A DNA stretch of 64,000 bases from Ciceribacter lividus (GCF_003337715.1 NZ_QPIX01000006.1:186001-250000); one strand, 5' to 3'; counted from the stretch's first letter, positions 55,313-64,000 are shown. Notes: generated from the sequence alone by a model not told the origin. Numbers and translations are program-made.

Positions 55313-56044
55313 TCAGGTCGGAGTGGCCAAAGCCTCCGGCGCCGTCCTCAGGCGCCCCATCAGGTCTCCGAAGAAGAAGATGCCGGAGGCTACGATCAAG
55401 AGCCCTCCTCCGAGGCGTTGATCCGGCACGGCATCCAGCAATGGCAGCCAGTTCACAGGCGGCGTGATACAGCCCGGCATGGGGTAGAGCGGCGGGCTTG
55501 TCATGAGATAGATGCCCGCCGCCGTCTGCGGCGCAGCTATGGCGATGTTGAAAGCCACACCGCGCAGGATATCCCTGCTCACGGCGTTGTTTTGGCCGGC
55601 GACGACGTTGCAAAGCAGGATTCCGCTGAGCGCCATGCCCCACTTCATGAGGCTGTAAAGACCCGCACTTTCCATCAGCGTCACATGCAGGTCGGGTGAC
55701 AGCCACAGCAACGTCATGCCCGTAAAGGAGAACAGCACCAGGATGGTGGCCGGCGTGGAGCCGAAGACCCTTCCGGAGCCGGGCATGACACGACAGGGAT
55801 TGATGCCCGCAAAAAGCATGAGAAGAGGGCCGAGATGGTGGATCATCAGGCTTTGAAGGCTATGGAGCCACACCGAGTGCCTGGCGATGGCATCGAGGCC
55901 CGGATACATGCCCGCGAAGAAGAGGAATCCGGCCGATGCAGTCAGAACCGGATGCTTCTGCCATGCTTGGCGATCCGCCATGATCGAGGCGACCAGAGCG
56001 ACGATCAAAAGCAGCTCCCAAGGCACGTCAACTGCCAGCCCCAT
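55313..56044 (-). CDS. Cytochrome c oxidase assembly factor CtaG-like (caa3_CtaG) membrane protein
   Basis: The 243-residue protein has about seven membrane helices with LHSLQSLMIHHLGPLLMLFAG and NWLPLLDAVPDQRLGG; the histidine-rich SLQSLMIHHLGP helix and the D-Q-R-L-G-G block are caa3_CtaG features. This family is linked to copper delivery to oxidases. Placed between the copper amine oxidase and the permease, it may help mature the amine oxidase. The start was chosen for AGAGGGA before ATG 56044. Confidence 0.7.
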   Translation of the reverse strand: MGLAVDVPWELLLIVALVASIMADRQAWQKHPVLTASAGFLFFAGMYPGLDAIARHSVWLHSLQSLMIHHLGPLLMLFAGINPCRVMPGSGRVFGSTPATILVLFSFTGMTLLWLSPDLHVTLMESAGLYSLMKWGMALSGILLCNVVAGQNNAVSRDILRGVAFNIAIAAPQTAAGIYLMTSPPLYPMPGCITPPVNWLPLLDAVPDQRLGGGLLIVASGIFFFGDLMGRLRTAPEALATPT

Positions 56045-56161
56045 CGCATCTGTTCCCTCTTGATGTTCGCTATGATTAGGCACGCTTCCCCCCATATCCG
56101 TGCATGGGTGCCCCATGCACGGATCGCTTGACTTGGTTGGCCAGGAACCAAGGGAGCGCGC

Positions 56162-58171
56162 TTACTCGGCTGCGTGACAGCAAGCCGAACCGCTTCCGAG
56201 CACGCTCGCGTGATCGCGGACGGCCGGCAGATCCATGGCCGGGTTGGCTTCGAAAAAGTTGTTCGGCTGAAGTCGGAAGCCGACATACATCACCGGCATG
56301 ACCGGAAAATCCTCCGGCTTGCATACATGCGTGTGGCCGAACGTATGCCAAACGACGAGATCGGTATTCTCGACCGGACGGTCCTGCTGCACCCAGATCG
56401 GCAGGCCATCGCCCTTGTTCTGGTTCGGATAGTCGCCGGAGCCGTAGCGTTCCTTTTCATCGTAGGGCGTTACCCACAGATGATGCCGGGCAAATCCCGC
56501 CCGCTTGCCGATATGGCTTTCCGGAGCGGCGAGGATGACCGGATTGTGCTCGGCAATCAGCTTGTAGCCCGGATTGTTGCCGACCGAGTTCCGGACGTTC
56601 GGATTGACGATCTTCCAGAAGCGTCCTGTCGCGCCGTTGGCGTCGCGGCAAGCCTCCAGTTCCGTCTTCAACGTGGTGGTCTCGATGTTGAAGACATTGC
56701 CCCATTTGTTGCCTTCACCGATCGGACGTGGCGTTGCATTGGTCTCGACCACCGAATTCTTCTCACCGTCGACCATCATGTGCAGGCGGGCGCTGAAGAA
56801 GTGTTGGTGCGACGGGCCGTAAATCTCCGGCGTCACCATGCCGCCGGCCGGCTTCTGGCCCGGCGTTACCGCGGCCGTCTGGATGATGCCCGTGAGCTTG
56901 GCCTCGAGTTGGATGGTGCCGTCCTGGTAGAGATACCAGTAGAAGCCGTAGTCGTAATTCGCGACGGTGCAGAAGAAGCTGATGACGAGACGGCGGGAAC
57001 GGCGGATTTCGAAGACGCCGGTACGGAACTCGTAATGCTTCCAGAGTGTGCCGTAATCCTCCTCGTGCATGCAGACGGCGTTCTTCATCACGATCGGCTC
57101 GCCGAAGTCGTTGACCGATGGAATGTCAAAGTAGTGGATAGCGCCGAGGCAGTCGCAACCGAGTTCGAGCTGGTTGGCCAGACGACCGAGACCGTATTCC
57201 CCGCCATCGAAGGCGCATTTCCAATAGTGGTTGAGTGCTTCATCGGAATAGGGAACGCCCATGTCGGTGACGCTGGCGCGGTAGATGATGGGGCGCAGCT
57301 TGCCGTTGTCGCGATAACCGAGCTCATGCAGGACCAGGCCCTCGCGTGGCGTGAAGCCCACGCGGAACTCCCAGTTCTGCCAGTTCACCTTCCAACCGTC
57401 GACGGAGAAGCTGACACCTTCAGGCTGGACGATGTGGAGGGGCTTCAGGCCTTCGCGCGGCTCGCCGAGGGAGGGGGTGTCGTAGTTGCGGATATCCTGT
57501 GGGATCGGCGCGGCCGGGCCGTCGTCGAGGAGCTCGATCACCTTGCCTTCGTTGAGGTCGATGATGGCCACCAGCCCCTCGATCGGATGGGCGTACCCGT
57601 TGTCCGTCCTCTTGTTGCGATGGAAAGCGACGCCGCGCATCAGCCGCTTGCCACGGTATTTCTCCTCGTCACCGAAATAGCCGAAGGACCAGGGATCGAT
57701 CTGGATGTTTTCGATGTCGGCTTCGGTGAGGCCTCTCTTCTTCACGGCTTCGCGCCAGGCCGCATCGTTCTGGACAATCTCGACGCAGGTGTCGAATTCC
57801 TCGATCATGATCGGCGCCTGGCCCCGTGTCTCGATGTCGAGCTTCTCCCAGCTCGTCACCTTTCCGGCGTGAAGATCGACGACCGCCTCGAAAGTGTCGC
57901 CTGTGGCGCGGTCGAGCGCCAGCGCAAAGGCCTTCCGGCTGAACGGCTTGCCGGGTTCGAAGGCAACGACCTCGGCCTTATCCGGTTCCTGCAATTGCAG
58001 ATAGGGGAAACGCCAGGTGCCTCCCAATCCCTTCTCCTGCCGCAGGATGCCGGTCGCCTTTGCCAGTTCCGTCGTGCTCAAGGGATCGAGAGGGTGGATG
58101 GCAGCTTCCGATTGCCCGGATTTGGCGCAGCCGTGATCACTGCCGCTCTTGACGGCGTTTTCGATGTTCAT
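56162..58171 (-). CDS. Copper-containing (TPQ) primary amine oxidase
   Basis: The 669-residue enzyme has the TPQ tyrosine in TVANYDYGFYW (about residue 390), the catalytic base region YSDEALNHYW (about 305), and copper ligands H-x-H (PSHQHFFSARLHM, about 440) and a distal histidine in HTFGHTHVCKPEDFP. It oxidises primary amines to aldehydes, ammonia and H2O2. The C-terminus ends SACCHAAE, a small Cys-Cys-His tail. ATG 58171 follows GGAGAGGAG. Confidence 0.93.
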   Translation of the reverse strand: MNIENAVKSGSDHGCAKSGQSEAAIHPLDPLSTTELAKATGILRQEKGLGGTWRFPYLQLQEPDKAEVVAFEPGKPFSRKAFALALDRATGDTFEAVVDLHAGKVTSWEKLDIETRGQAPIMIEEFDTCVEIVQNDAAWREAVKKRGLTEADIENIQIDPWSFGYFGDEEKYRGKRLMRGVAFHRNKRTDNGYAHPIEGLVAIIDLNEGKVIELLDDGPAAPIPQDIRNYDTPSLGEPREGLKPLHIVQPEGVSFSVDGWKVNWQNWEFRVGFTPREGLVLHELGYRDNGKLRPIIYRASVTDMGVPYSDEALNHYWKCAFDGGEYGLGRLANQLELGCDCLGAIHYFDIPSVNDFGEPIVMKNAVCMHEEDYGTLWKHYEFRTGVFEIRRSRRLVISFFCTVANYDYGFYWYLYQDGTIQLEAKLTGIIQTAAVTPGQKPAGGMVTPEIYGPSHQHFFSARLHMMVDGEKNSVVETNATPRPIGEGNKWGNVFNIETTTLKTELEACRDANGATGRFWKIVNPNVRNSVGNNPGYKLIAEHNPVILAAPESHIGKRAGFARHHLWVTPYDEKERYGSGDYPNQNKGDGLPIWVQQDRPVENTDLVVWHTFGHTHVCKPEDFPVMPVMYVGFRLQPNNFFEANPAMDLPAVRDHASVLGSGSACCHAAE

Positions 58172-58635
58172 GGTACTATTTCTCCTCTCCTGGCGCGCAT
58201 ACACGCGCAGGATTACTTTGTTCCCAGGTTCTTGCTTATGATGGGTGGCGATGATGAGCTTTCACAAAGCCACTTTTACGTCAAAATTTGCTCGGATCAG
58301 TCTTCGGTAATTTCAGAACCTGCGGCTTGGATCCGTTTAGTCTGAGAAACTGAAGCACTATGTCCGTTTGAGCTAATTTGACACTTGACAAATGATACAC
58401 TTGCATTTCGTCAAAAAAATTGCAAAATACGACAAAACAGATGCAATACGTGCCAATTGCATTTCTTTTTGTCGTGCGCAAATTTTGTGCGAGTGCGTTC
58501 GAATTTGACTTGTTTTGGGCCGTCTGTGGTTGGCGATGACACACTCGAAACAGCTGTATTCCTTGAACAAGTCCTCCGCGAACCGATGTGCGCGACGGAT
58601 ACTGCGTCGCAGCAGATAGCCCCGGGAATACGTCG
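58172..58635. promoter_or_regulatory. AT-rich control region between amine oxidase and AraC
   Basis: This 464-base divergent region is clearly more AT-rich than its surroundings at 58370-58520 and contains several TGCA-centred elements (TTGCATTTCGTC, TTGCAAAATACG, ATGCAATACG, TTGCATTTC) in both orientations. They are candidate AraC sites. I see no open frame I would call a gene. Confidence 0.4.
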
Positions 58636-59676
58636 ATGCCCCCACGCCTGACGAAATCCTACGAGGCCGGTCTGCAACCGCTGGCGAGCATCCGCTCCTC
58701 GGTCCTCGGCGTCGTGGTCGATGCATTGGAAGCGAGACAGTTTCCGACTGACGACGTGTTGATGCGGCACAATCTCTCGAAAGCTACCCTCGAGGACCCC
58801 TACGATCCGGTGTCGCTCAAAAGCTATGTTGCTTTCTTCGAGGATGCGGCACGCCTGAGCCGGCAGCCTCTGCTCGGGATGCGCCTTGGAGAGACCATCA
58901 AGCCGGAGGATTTGGGTCCTGTCGGCGTTCTCTACACCATGATGCAGTCGCTACGCGTCGCCATCGTCCGCTTCAGCCGGTTTTTTCCTGCGCTGCAAAG
59001 CAGCACCAGACTGGGACTTCGCATCGAAGGTGACGAAACATGGTTGGAATACCAGATCGAGGATCCGGCAATCTGGCCGCGGCGTCACGACTCGGAATTC
59101 ACGCTTGCGCTGATTTGTGCGCTGACCCGTAGCCGCCTCGGGAAAGGTTGGGCGCCCGAGGAAGTGCATTTCGAACATGCTGGTCCGCGCGACCATACCG
59201 AGATGTCACAATTCTTCGGGGCGGTGGTTCGCTTCGAGCAGCCGATCAACCGAATGTTGATCCGTTCGGAAGATCTCGATCTCTCGTTCGCCTCGGCGAA
59301 TGCAGCCGCAATCGCCATCATCGAACAGCATCTCACCGACCTTATTGGCGACTCGGTTCTACAAACCTTTGACGATGCCGTTTCCAATGCCATCATGCGG
59401 TGCATGAAACAGGGAAAAGTCACACTGGAGGCCGTCGCCTCGCGGCTCGGAATGGGACCTCGCACGCTCCAGCGCCGTCTTCATGATCGAGGGAAGACAT
59501 TTCGCGACGTCGTGCAGGAGCAACGCCATCGGACCGCTGAAGCTCTGCTCAGAAACGAAAAGATGTCGTTGGGAGCGGTCGCCGGGGGCCTTGGCTATGC
59601 GGATGCGGCATCGATGTCTCGTGCGTTTCGAGCCTGGACCGGGCAGTCTCCTCGCGCTTTCTCCAGAAGCCGTTGA
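58636..59676 (+). CDS. AraC-family regulator (arabinose-binding-like N-terminus), amine oxidase-divergent
   Basis: The 346-residue protein has the AraC_arabinose-binding-type N-terminal domain (YDPVSLKSYVAFFEDAARLS, about residues 55-75) and a C-terminal HTH (LEAVASRLGMGPRTLQRRLH). It is divergent from copper amine oxidase and is its probable activator in response to amines. Confidence 0.83.
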   Translation: MPPRLTKSYEAGLQPLASIRSSVLGVVVDALEARQFPTDDVLMRHNLSKATLEDPYDPVSLKSYVAFFEDAARLSRQPLLGMRLGETIKPEDLGPVGVLYTMMQSLRVAIVRFSRFFPALQSSTRLGLRIEGDETWLEYQIEDPAIWPRRHDSEFTLALICALTRSRLGKGWAPEEVHFEHAGPRDHTEMSQFFGAVVRFEQPINRMLIRSEDLDLSFASANAAAIAIIEQHLTDLIGDSVLQTFDDAVSNAIMRCMKQGKVTLEAVASRLGMGPRTLQRRLHDRGKTFRDVVQEQRHRTAEALLRNEKMSLGAVAGGLGYADAASMSRAFRAWTGQSPRAFSRSR

Positions 59677-59714
59677 CCAATAGTCAGTCGATTTCATCGA
59701 TCATTATCAATGCT

Positions 59715-59778
59715 GGTTTTATTTGCGAAACGTCGGGACAGCCCTGTGGCAAACGCCCCCAGTCACCTGGAGACTGTA
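59715..59778. repeat. Dispersed repeat, copy B (64 bp)
   Basis: Second copy of the repeat at 43361-43428, here just downstream of the AraC gene at 59676 and overlapping the end of the PhzF remnant. It begins GGTTTTATTTGCGAAACGTC and ends CCTGGAGACTGTA. The sequence just beyond it (TTGATAATG on the minus strand) still resembles the region before the AhpD(1) start (TTGACAATG). Confidence 0.75.
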
Positions 59779-60106
59779 CATCGGACCTCAGCGTGCCCTT
59801 CGAGATAGAAGACGCAGCCGCCCGCGAGCTCGACCCTCTCGCCGAGAAGACGGCACCCGCTCTCACCACCTCGACCGGCCGCGCTGCGAGCGCTTCCGTC
59901 AGTCCCTGAGGCGGCTCGACAGGCTCGGTCGGACGGGCCGGAAAATTCATCACATAGCCGTCGGGCCGACGATCGACGGTCAACGCCCCGCTGATTGAAT
60001 GAAAGACGACACGCCGCCGATGCGGCGACAAACCCTCCATCGCGACAGCGGCGCTGGCGAGGGCGGCGGGTCGTTTCCCCGCTGAAAGCCACAGAGTCAC
60101 AAACAA
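59765..60106 (-). pseudogene. PhzF-family isomerase pseudogene (internally deleted, frameshifted)
   Basis: In one minus-strand frame the region reads ALASAAVAMEGLSPHRRRV, VFHSISGALTVDRRPDGY, VMNFPARPTEPVEPP and ALAARPVEVVRAG, which is the N-terminal domain pattern of PhzF-like isomerases. In another frame it continues ESGCRLLGERVELAGG, CVFYLEGHAEV and a stop at about 59765, resembling the end of the C-terminal domain. The middle of the protein (about 150 residues) and the start are missing. This looks like a deletion with frameshift. Confidence 0.6.
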
Positions 60107-60416
60107 CCGTCAATCAAAAATCCACGTTAAGCTGAGTTCCCAGCCGTGCGTCACCTGCGACGCCATTGACGGTACTCATCTTATCTGTAAACTATTTCAT
60201 AGTATGACTTTCAAATAAGCATGCCAGCTTGCCGGAAGGCGTTTCGAGCGGCCATGAGGAGGAGAATTTCCCATCGACCCTGAGCTTGGCGCTCGCCGTT
60301 GGCGGCAGTAACTGCCTTTTCTCTCTGGCTGCCATCCATGCCATGGGCGGCTCCGCCCGCACGCGCCCCTTTGTATGCAAGCCTTAGCTACCTATTCAAA
60401 TACGGGAGTATCCAAA
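60107..60416. other. Gene-free stretch upstream of uxuA-like gene
   Basis: I see no convincing gene. The 11-base palindrome TCATAGTATGA at 60197-60207 shares half-sites with TCATATGA at 63784-63791 before the uronate dehydrogenase, so it may be a common operator. A short minus-strand frame ending QLNVDF near 60113 resembles an outer-membrane-protein C-terminus but is too short to claim. Confidence 0.3.
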
Positions 60417-61379
60417 ATGTATGTCGGAACGCAGCTTCCAGCGCGCCATGACGATGACTACCGCGTCATGAAGCAACTCGGCGTCAACAATGTCTCTGCC
60501 AATCCGGATGGTTCCTGGCGCGACTGGGATCGCCCGACATTGGAGCGCTTTCGCGAGAAGATCGAGGGTTTCGGGCTGACGCTGGACATGCTGCAATTGC
60601 CTTTGCATTCCGCCCCGGTTGATGGCGCTCCGTGCAAGGATATCCTGCTGGCCGGACCCAATCGGGACGAGCAGATCGACGGCCTATGCCGGCTGATCGA
60701 GAACTGCGCCGCCGCCGGCATTCCGTCGGTGCGCTACAACTTCAACTATATCGGCATTCCCCGCACGCCGATGGAGCCGGGCCGGGGGGGCTACATGGCC
60801 GAAGCCTTCCGCTGGGATCTGGTCGACCAGAACGAGCCAGGCCCGGCCGGCGTCATCGCGGAGGAGACGATCTGGGAAAGGGCCGATTATTTCCTCGCCC
60901 GTGTCGTGCCCGCGGCGGAGGCGGTCAATGTCCGGCTTGCCTGCCATCCGCACGATCCGGCGACGCCGCCGGGCTACAAGGGGGTGACCCGAATTCTCGG
61001 CAGCGTGGAGGGCATGAAGCGCTTTGTGCAAATGCATGAGAGCCCCGTCCATGGCCTCAATTTCTGCATCGGCACGCTTGGCGAAATGCTGGAAGACGTG
61101 AGCGAGGCCGCCGAGGTCACGAGGTGGTTCGGCGAGCGCGGCAAGATCATGAACATCCATTTCCGCAACATTGTCGGCAAGCGCTATTCGTTCCGGGAGA
61201 GCTTCCTGGACGATGGCGACATCGACATGCCTTCGATCATCGATGTGCTGCGCGACGTTGGCTACAAATACATGGTCATGCCCGACCATGCGCCGACCCT
61301 GGCCGGAGACAATCAGCAGCAGGTGGCGTTCGCCCACTGCTATGGCTACATCGCCGCGCTCCTGCAGACGCGCGGCTGA
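60417..61379 (+). CDS. uxuA: Mannonate dehydratase (UxuA)-like protein
   Basis: The 320-residue TIM-barrel protein has the UxuA-type core: PSVRYNFNYIG, a metal-binding CHPHDPATPPGYKG, FCIGTLGEML and MNIHFRNIVGK, and MPDHAPTLAGD near the end. The family dehydrates D-mannonate to 2-keto-3-deoxygluconate. It is shorter than Escherichia UxuA (about 394 residues), as many alphaproteobacterial homologues are. The ATG at 60417 follows GGGAG. It is probably cotranscribed with GH28. Confidence 0.85.
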   Translation: MYVGTQLPARHDDDYRVMKQLGVNNVSANPDGSWRDWDRPTLERFREKIEGFGLTLDMLQLPLHSAPVDGAPCKDILLAGPNRDEQIDGLCRLIENCAAAGIPSVRYNFNYIGIPRTPMEPGRGGYMAEAFRWDLVDQNEPGPAGVIAEETIWERADYFLARVVPAAEAVNVRLACHPHDPATPPGYKGVTRILGSVEGMKRFVQMHESPVHGLNFCIGTLGEMLEDVSEAAEVTRWFGERGKIMNIHFRNIVGKRYSFRESFLDDGDIDMPSIIDVLRDVGYKYMVMPDHAPTLAGDNQQQVAFAHCYGYIAALLQTRG

Positions 61380-61456
61380 AGTCCTCGTCACTTTCGGGTC
61401 GCCGGTCCTCGGGCCAGCCGGCGTCCGGCGTCCAACCGAGAATCACGGATAGACTC

Positions 61457-62812
61457 ATGTCCTCTCCTCATCATCTGAGTGTTTCCTCGCGGCCGGGAAA
61501 TGTGAGCGCGTCCCTGCAGGCCATTCTTGACGACCATGAAGGCCCCTTGCACATGAGGTTCGAACCGGGCGTTCATCGCTGCGGCGGATTGCGTTTGCGC
61601 TCGGATCTGACAATCGAAATTCCCAAGGGGGCGGAGCTTCACTTCATCCCGGACTACGCGGCCTATGAGGCCACATCCGTGTCCATTGTCGCCGAAGAGA
61701 GCGACCGGGGCATGTTGGTCGCCGCCGACGCGAGCAACATTTCGATCATTGGTGGTGGTCGCATCTTTGGTGATGGCGCCACTGCCTTTACCCATGGCGA
61801 GGATGGTGACATGGGCACGCTCGTCGCCCACAAACTCAGGCCTCGCGTGCTGGTTCTCGAGAACTGCCGGAATGTTCGGGTCGAGGGTATTCGCATCGAC
61901 GATTCTCCCATGTGGACCATGCATTTCGCCGGCTGCGAAAATCTGGAGATCGTTGGCGTTTCCGTCGACAACAATCGTCGCATGCCCAATACGGACGGGA
62001 TCGTGATCGACGGATGCCGTAATGTCCGCATCCGCGGATCGAGCTTTCGCACAGCTGATGACGGCATCGTCCTGAAGACGACGCGGCGCGAAGATGGGCG
62101 ATTGACGGGGGATTGCGAAAAGATCCAAGTCAGCGATTGCGTCGTGGAAAGCCGCTCCTGCGCGCTCAAGATCGGCACGGAGAGCTTCTCGCCGTTCCGC
62201 GATATTTCGTTCGAACGGATAAGGATCGAGGGTTCCAACCGCGGGCTCGGCATTTTCTCGCGGGATGGCGGTCTGGTCGACGGCGTGCGGTTTTCCGGCA
62301 TCACCCTGGCCTGCCACGAAACGCCGGCGGGGTTCTGGGGCTCGGGCGAGGCCGTGACGATCAACACGATCGATCGTCGACCGGAGGAAGGTCCGGCTGG
62401 CCGGGTGAGCAACATCGTCATCGAGAATGTCACGGGCTCCATGGAGGGCGCTATCAACCTCGTTGCGGAGCGTCCCGGCGATATCGCCAATGTCGCGATC
62501 CGGGGCGTGCACCTCAAGCAGCGTCCCGGACCGCTGGGAACGGCGCTCACCTATGACATTCGCCCGACGATCGATGACCGTTTTGATCGCTTTCCGCAGG
62601 ACAAGGGGGCCGGTCGCGTCAATGCGTGGCGTTTCGGTCCGGACGGCAAGATTATCGGGCTGGTCCCTTATCCGGGCGGCATGCCTGGCGTCTTCGCCAG
62701 GGGAGTTTCCGGATTGTCGCTGGACGACATCGAAATAGATCGGCCGGCGCAGTTGCCAGAAAGCTGGAACGCCTCGGTGATCGTTGAATTGGATAGGATG
62801 GTGGGCGCCTGA
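61457..62812 (+). CDS. GH28 polygalacturonase-type glycosidase (cytoplasmic)
   Basis: The 451-residue beta-helix protein has the GH28 motifs NTDGIVIDGCRN and DDGIVLKT and a CALKIGTES strand. No signal peptide is visible, so it is likely an intracellular exo-acting enzyme on short oligogalacturonides. The start was chosen at ATG 61457; the 77-base gap after uxuA has no other start in frame. Confidence 0.83.
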   Translation: MSSPHHLSVSSRPGNVSASLQAILDDHEGPLHMRFEPGVHRCGGLRLRSDLTIEIPKGAELHFIPDYAAYEATSVSIVAEESDRGMLVAADASNISIIGGGRIFGDGATAFTHGEDGDMGTLVAHKLRPRVLVLENCRNVRVEGIRIDDSPMWTMHFAGCENLEIVGVSVDNNRRMPNTDGIVIDGCRNVRIRGSSFRTADDGIVLKTTRREDGRLTGDCEKIQVSDCVVESRSCALKIGTESFSPFRDISFERIRIEGSNRGLGIFSRDGGLVDGVRFSGITLACHETPAGFWGSGEAVTINTIDRRPEEGPAGRVSNIVIENVTGSMEGAINLVAERPGDIANVAIRGVHLKQRPGPLGTALTYDIRPTIDDRFDRFPQDKGAGRVNAWRFGPDGKIIGLVPYPGGMPGVFARGVSGLSLDDIEIDRPAQLPESWNASVIVELDRMVGA

Positions 62813-62849
62813 TTGGCGTGGATTTTCCGTGACAGGCCCTCCCAGGCCC

Positions 62850-62887
62850 TGTGCCCGACACCGCGATCAGACGCGGTGTCGGGCACA
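62850..62887. terminator. Bidirectional intrinsic terminator between GH28 and udh
   Basis: TGTGCCCGACACCGCG pairs with CGCGGTGTCGGGCACA over 16 bases around a 6-base loop, followed by GTCTTTTA on the plus strand. It separates the convergent GH28 (+) and uronate dehydrogenase (-) genes. Confidence 0.85.
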
Positions 62888-62908
62888 GTCTTTTATAGCC
62901 TCGCGATT

Positions 62909-63706
62909 TCAATCCTCTTTGAAGATAGGGTACTCGGTAAACGGGCCGCCCTGGTATAACGCGGAGCTAGACTGCGGATCCGGGAGCGGTACCGTCTCCT
63001 CGATCCTGGCACGATGGAGCCCTGCATTGTCTCTGGGCTGCCAACCGAGGAAGTTCGCCCGGCTATTGTCCCACCAGCGGGCGTCGTTATTGGATACGCC
63101 CCATATGACGGGGCAGCCGAGCCTAGGCGCCTTGAACACGCATTCGGCCAGCGAGGCGAAGTCGCCGTAGGACAACCACGACGCCAGCATGCGGTGATCG
63201 CGCGGATGCTCGAAGCAGGAGCCGATGCGGACCACGGCCGTCTCCTGTCCGAACTTGTCGAAATACATCCGGGCAAGCGCTTCGCTGAAGCACTTCGACA
63301 CCCCGTAAAGCCCATCCGGACGCAGAGGGACGTTGGCATCGAAATACTCGTCCTGCCGGTAGAATCCGACCGTATGCAACGAGCTTGCAAGCAAAATCCG
63401 CGGCATGCCATTGGCCCTTGCCGCCTCGTACAGGTTGTAGCAACCCGCGATGTTGGCATTCATGATCTTTGCGAAGGATGCCTCGCCGGACATGCCTCCG
63501 AGATGAACGATGGCGTCGCAGCCCTTGACCAGATCATGAACGCCTTTGTCGTCCCCCAGATCACAGGAAACAAGCTCCTCGTTCGGGGCGGCTTCACCCA
63601 GGTCACAAATGTCCGAAAGACGCACTATCGTCGCAAGAGGCGCAAGCCGCTGGCGCATGATCCGGCCGATGCCGCCGGCCGCGCCAGTGATAAGAAGTCG
63701 ATGCAC
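62909..63706 (-). CDS. udh: NAD-dependent uronate dehydrogenase
   Basis: The 265-residue protein has the Rossmann motif LLITGAAGGIG, the D-L-x-D loop (VSCDLGDDKG), and the catalytic YGVSK (GLYGVSKCFSEAL), matching the uronate dehydrogenase of Agrobacterium in length and motifs. It oxidises galacturonate or glucuronate to the aldaric acid lactone. The start is GTG 63706 with GGAGA six bases upstream; a TTG at 63718 is the other option. Confidence 0.85.
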   Translation of the reverse strand: MHRLLITGAAGGIGRIMRQRLAPLATIVRLSDICDLGEAAPNEELVSCDLGDDKGVHDLVKGCDAIVHLGGMSGEASFAKIMNANIAGCYNLYEAARANGMPRILLASSLHTVGFYRQDEYFDANVPLRPDGLYGVSKCFSEALARMYFDKFGQETAVVRIGSCFEHPRDHRMLASWLSYGDFASLAECVFKAPRLGCPVIWGVSNNDARWWDNSRANFLGWQPRDNAGLHRARIEETVPLPDPQSSSALYQGGPFTEYPIFKED

Positions 63707-64000
63707 GGAAATCTCCAAATGGTCGGTGCGTGGGAAGCTGACACGGATAGATCATATATAAAGGCCGATTTTGCAACAACCTATCATATGACATGACCCG
63801 TGGTTCTCTTGATGTCGGTTGATATTTATGACAACGTGAGCGCGAACTCTTCGGTAACGGACGTCTGATCAAGGTCACTGCATGCTGAGACGCCGCCATT
63901 CGGTGGCATGGTGGCAGCGAACTGGATTCGGGCGACAGTCAACGGCATCTAGCACGGGAACTCAAGGTGATAGCAGACGCACGGCAGGCTTCCAGGACGC
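63707..64000. promoter_or_regulatory. Upstream region of udh with candidate operators
   Basis: The 294-base right edge holds no recognisable gene on either strand. TCATATGA at 63784-63791 and TCATATATA at 63752-63760 lie just upstream of udh and share the TCATA half-site with the palindrome before the uxuA-like gene, so a common (for example GntR-type) repressor is possible. Confidence 0.35.

Overview
The window is about 62-65% GC by eye and carries a complete molybdenum nitrogenase region. The combination of fixABCX, a rhizobial-type NifA with inter-domain cysteines, short stand-alone NifU and IscA proteins, CysE inside the nif operon, and TGT-N10-ACA / TGGCAC-N5-TTGC control sites points to an alphaproteobacterium, most likely a Hyphomicrobiales (rhizobial-type) diazotroph. 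I see no nodulation genes and cannot name the species. No rRNA, tRNA, CRISPR array or intact insertion sequence was recognised.

Nitrogen-fixation island (about 0.6-25.5 kb). A minus-strand block reads nifH, nifD, nifK, nifE, nifN, nifX, a NifX-associated protein (DUF269), a DUF683 protein, fdxB and nifQ, followed by a ModE-type molybdate regulator. Divergent from nifH runs iscA-nifU-nifS-nifV-cysE-nifW (FeS, homocitrate and cysteine supply plus a nitrogenase protection protein), then fixABCX (electron bifurcation to nitrogenase) and nifA. On the opposite strand sit nifB, fdxN, an LRV FeS protein, nifZ, nifT and a SIR2-like protein. Five NifA sites (TGTCG-N6-CGACA) are visible with matched sigma-54 promoters before nifH, iscA, fixA, nifB and, unexpectedly, modE.

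Middle region (25.8-42.7 kb). A giant secreted DUF11-repeat protein of about 1840 residues is preceded by an FNR/FixK-like box placed exactly as in a class II anaerobic promoter. After a BON protein and an orphan gene come three consecutive transcription units that share the same promoter pattern, TGTAAGA-N15-CGAC. They encode (i) a receiver-like orphan, an FAD oxidoreductase, a NrtS-like protein, an ECF sigma factor and its zinc anti-sigma; (ii) a fusion of a VTT (TVP38/TMEM64) membrane domain with a mercuric-reductase-like flavoprotein, plus a CDP-alcohol phosphatidyltransferase; and (iii) a YnjBCD-type ABC transporter. I read this as one ECF sigma regulon laid out side by side. It is the best candidate here for a coherent, poorly described system.

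Accessory region (42.7-64 kb). Small metabolic and redox modules alternate with LysR, AraC and TetR regulators: two AhpD-like proteins, a LysR-divergent set (AhpD, DUF1348, PNPOx-like, FNR/2Fe-2S reductase, SDR), a Tat-exported isochorismatase-type hydrolase, a glutamine amidotransferase, a copper amine oxidase with a CtaG-like membrane protein and an APC permease, and a pectin/uronate set (UxuA-like, GH28, uronate dehydrogenase). There are signs of decay: a spore-coat-U remnant, an internally deleted PhzF pseudogene, and a dispersed repeat of about 65 bp in two copies.
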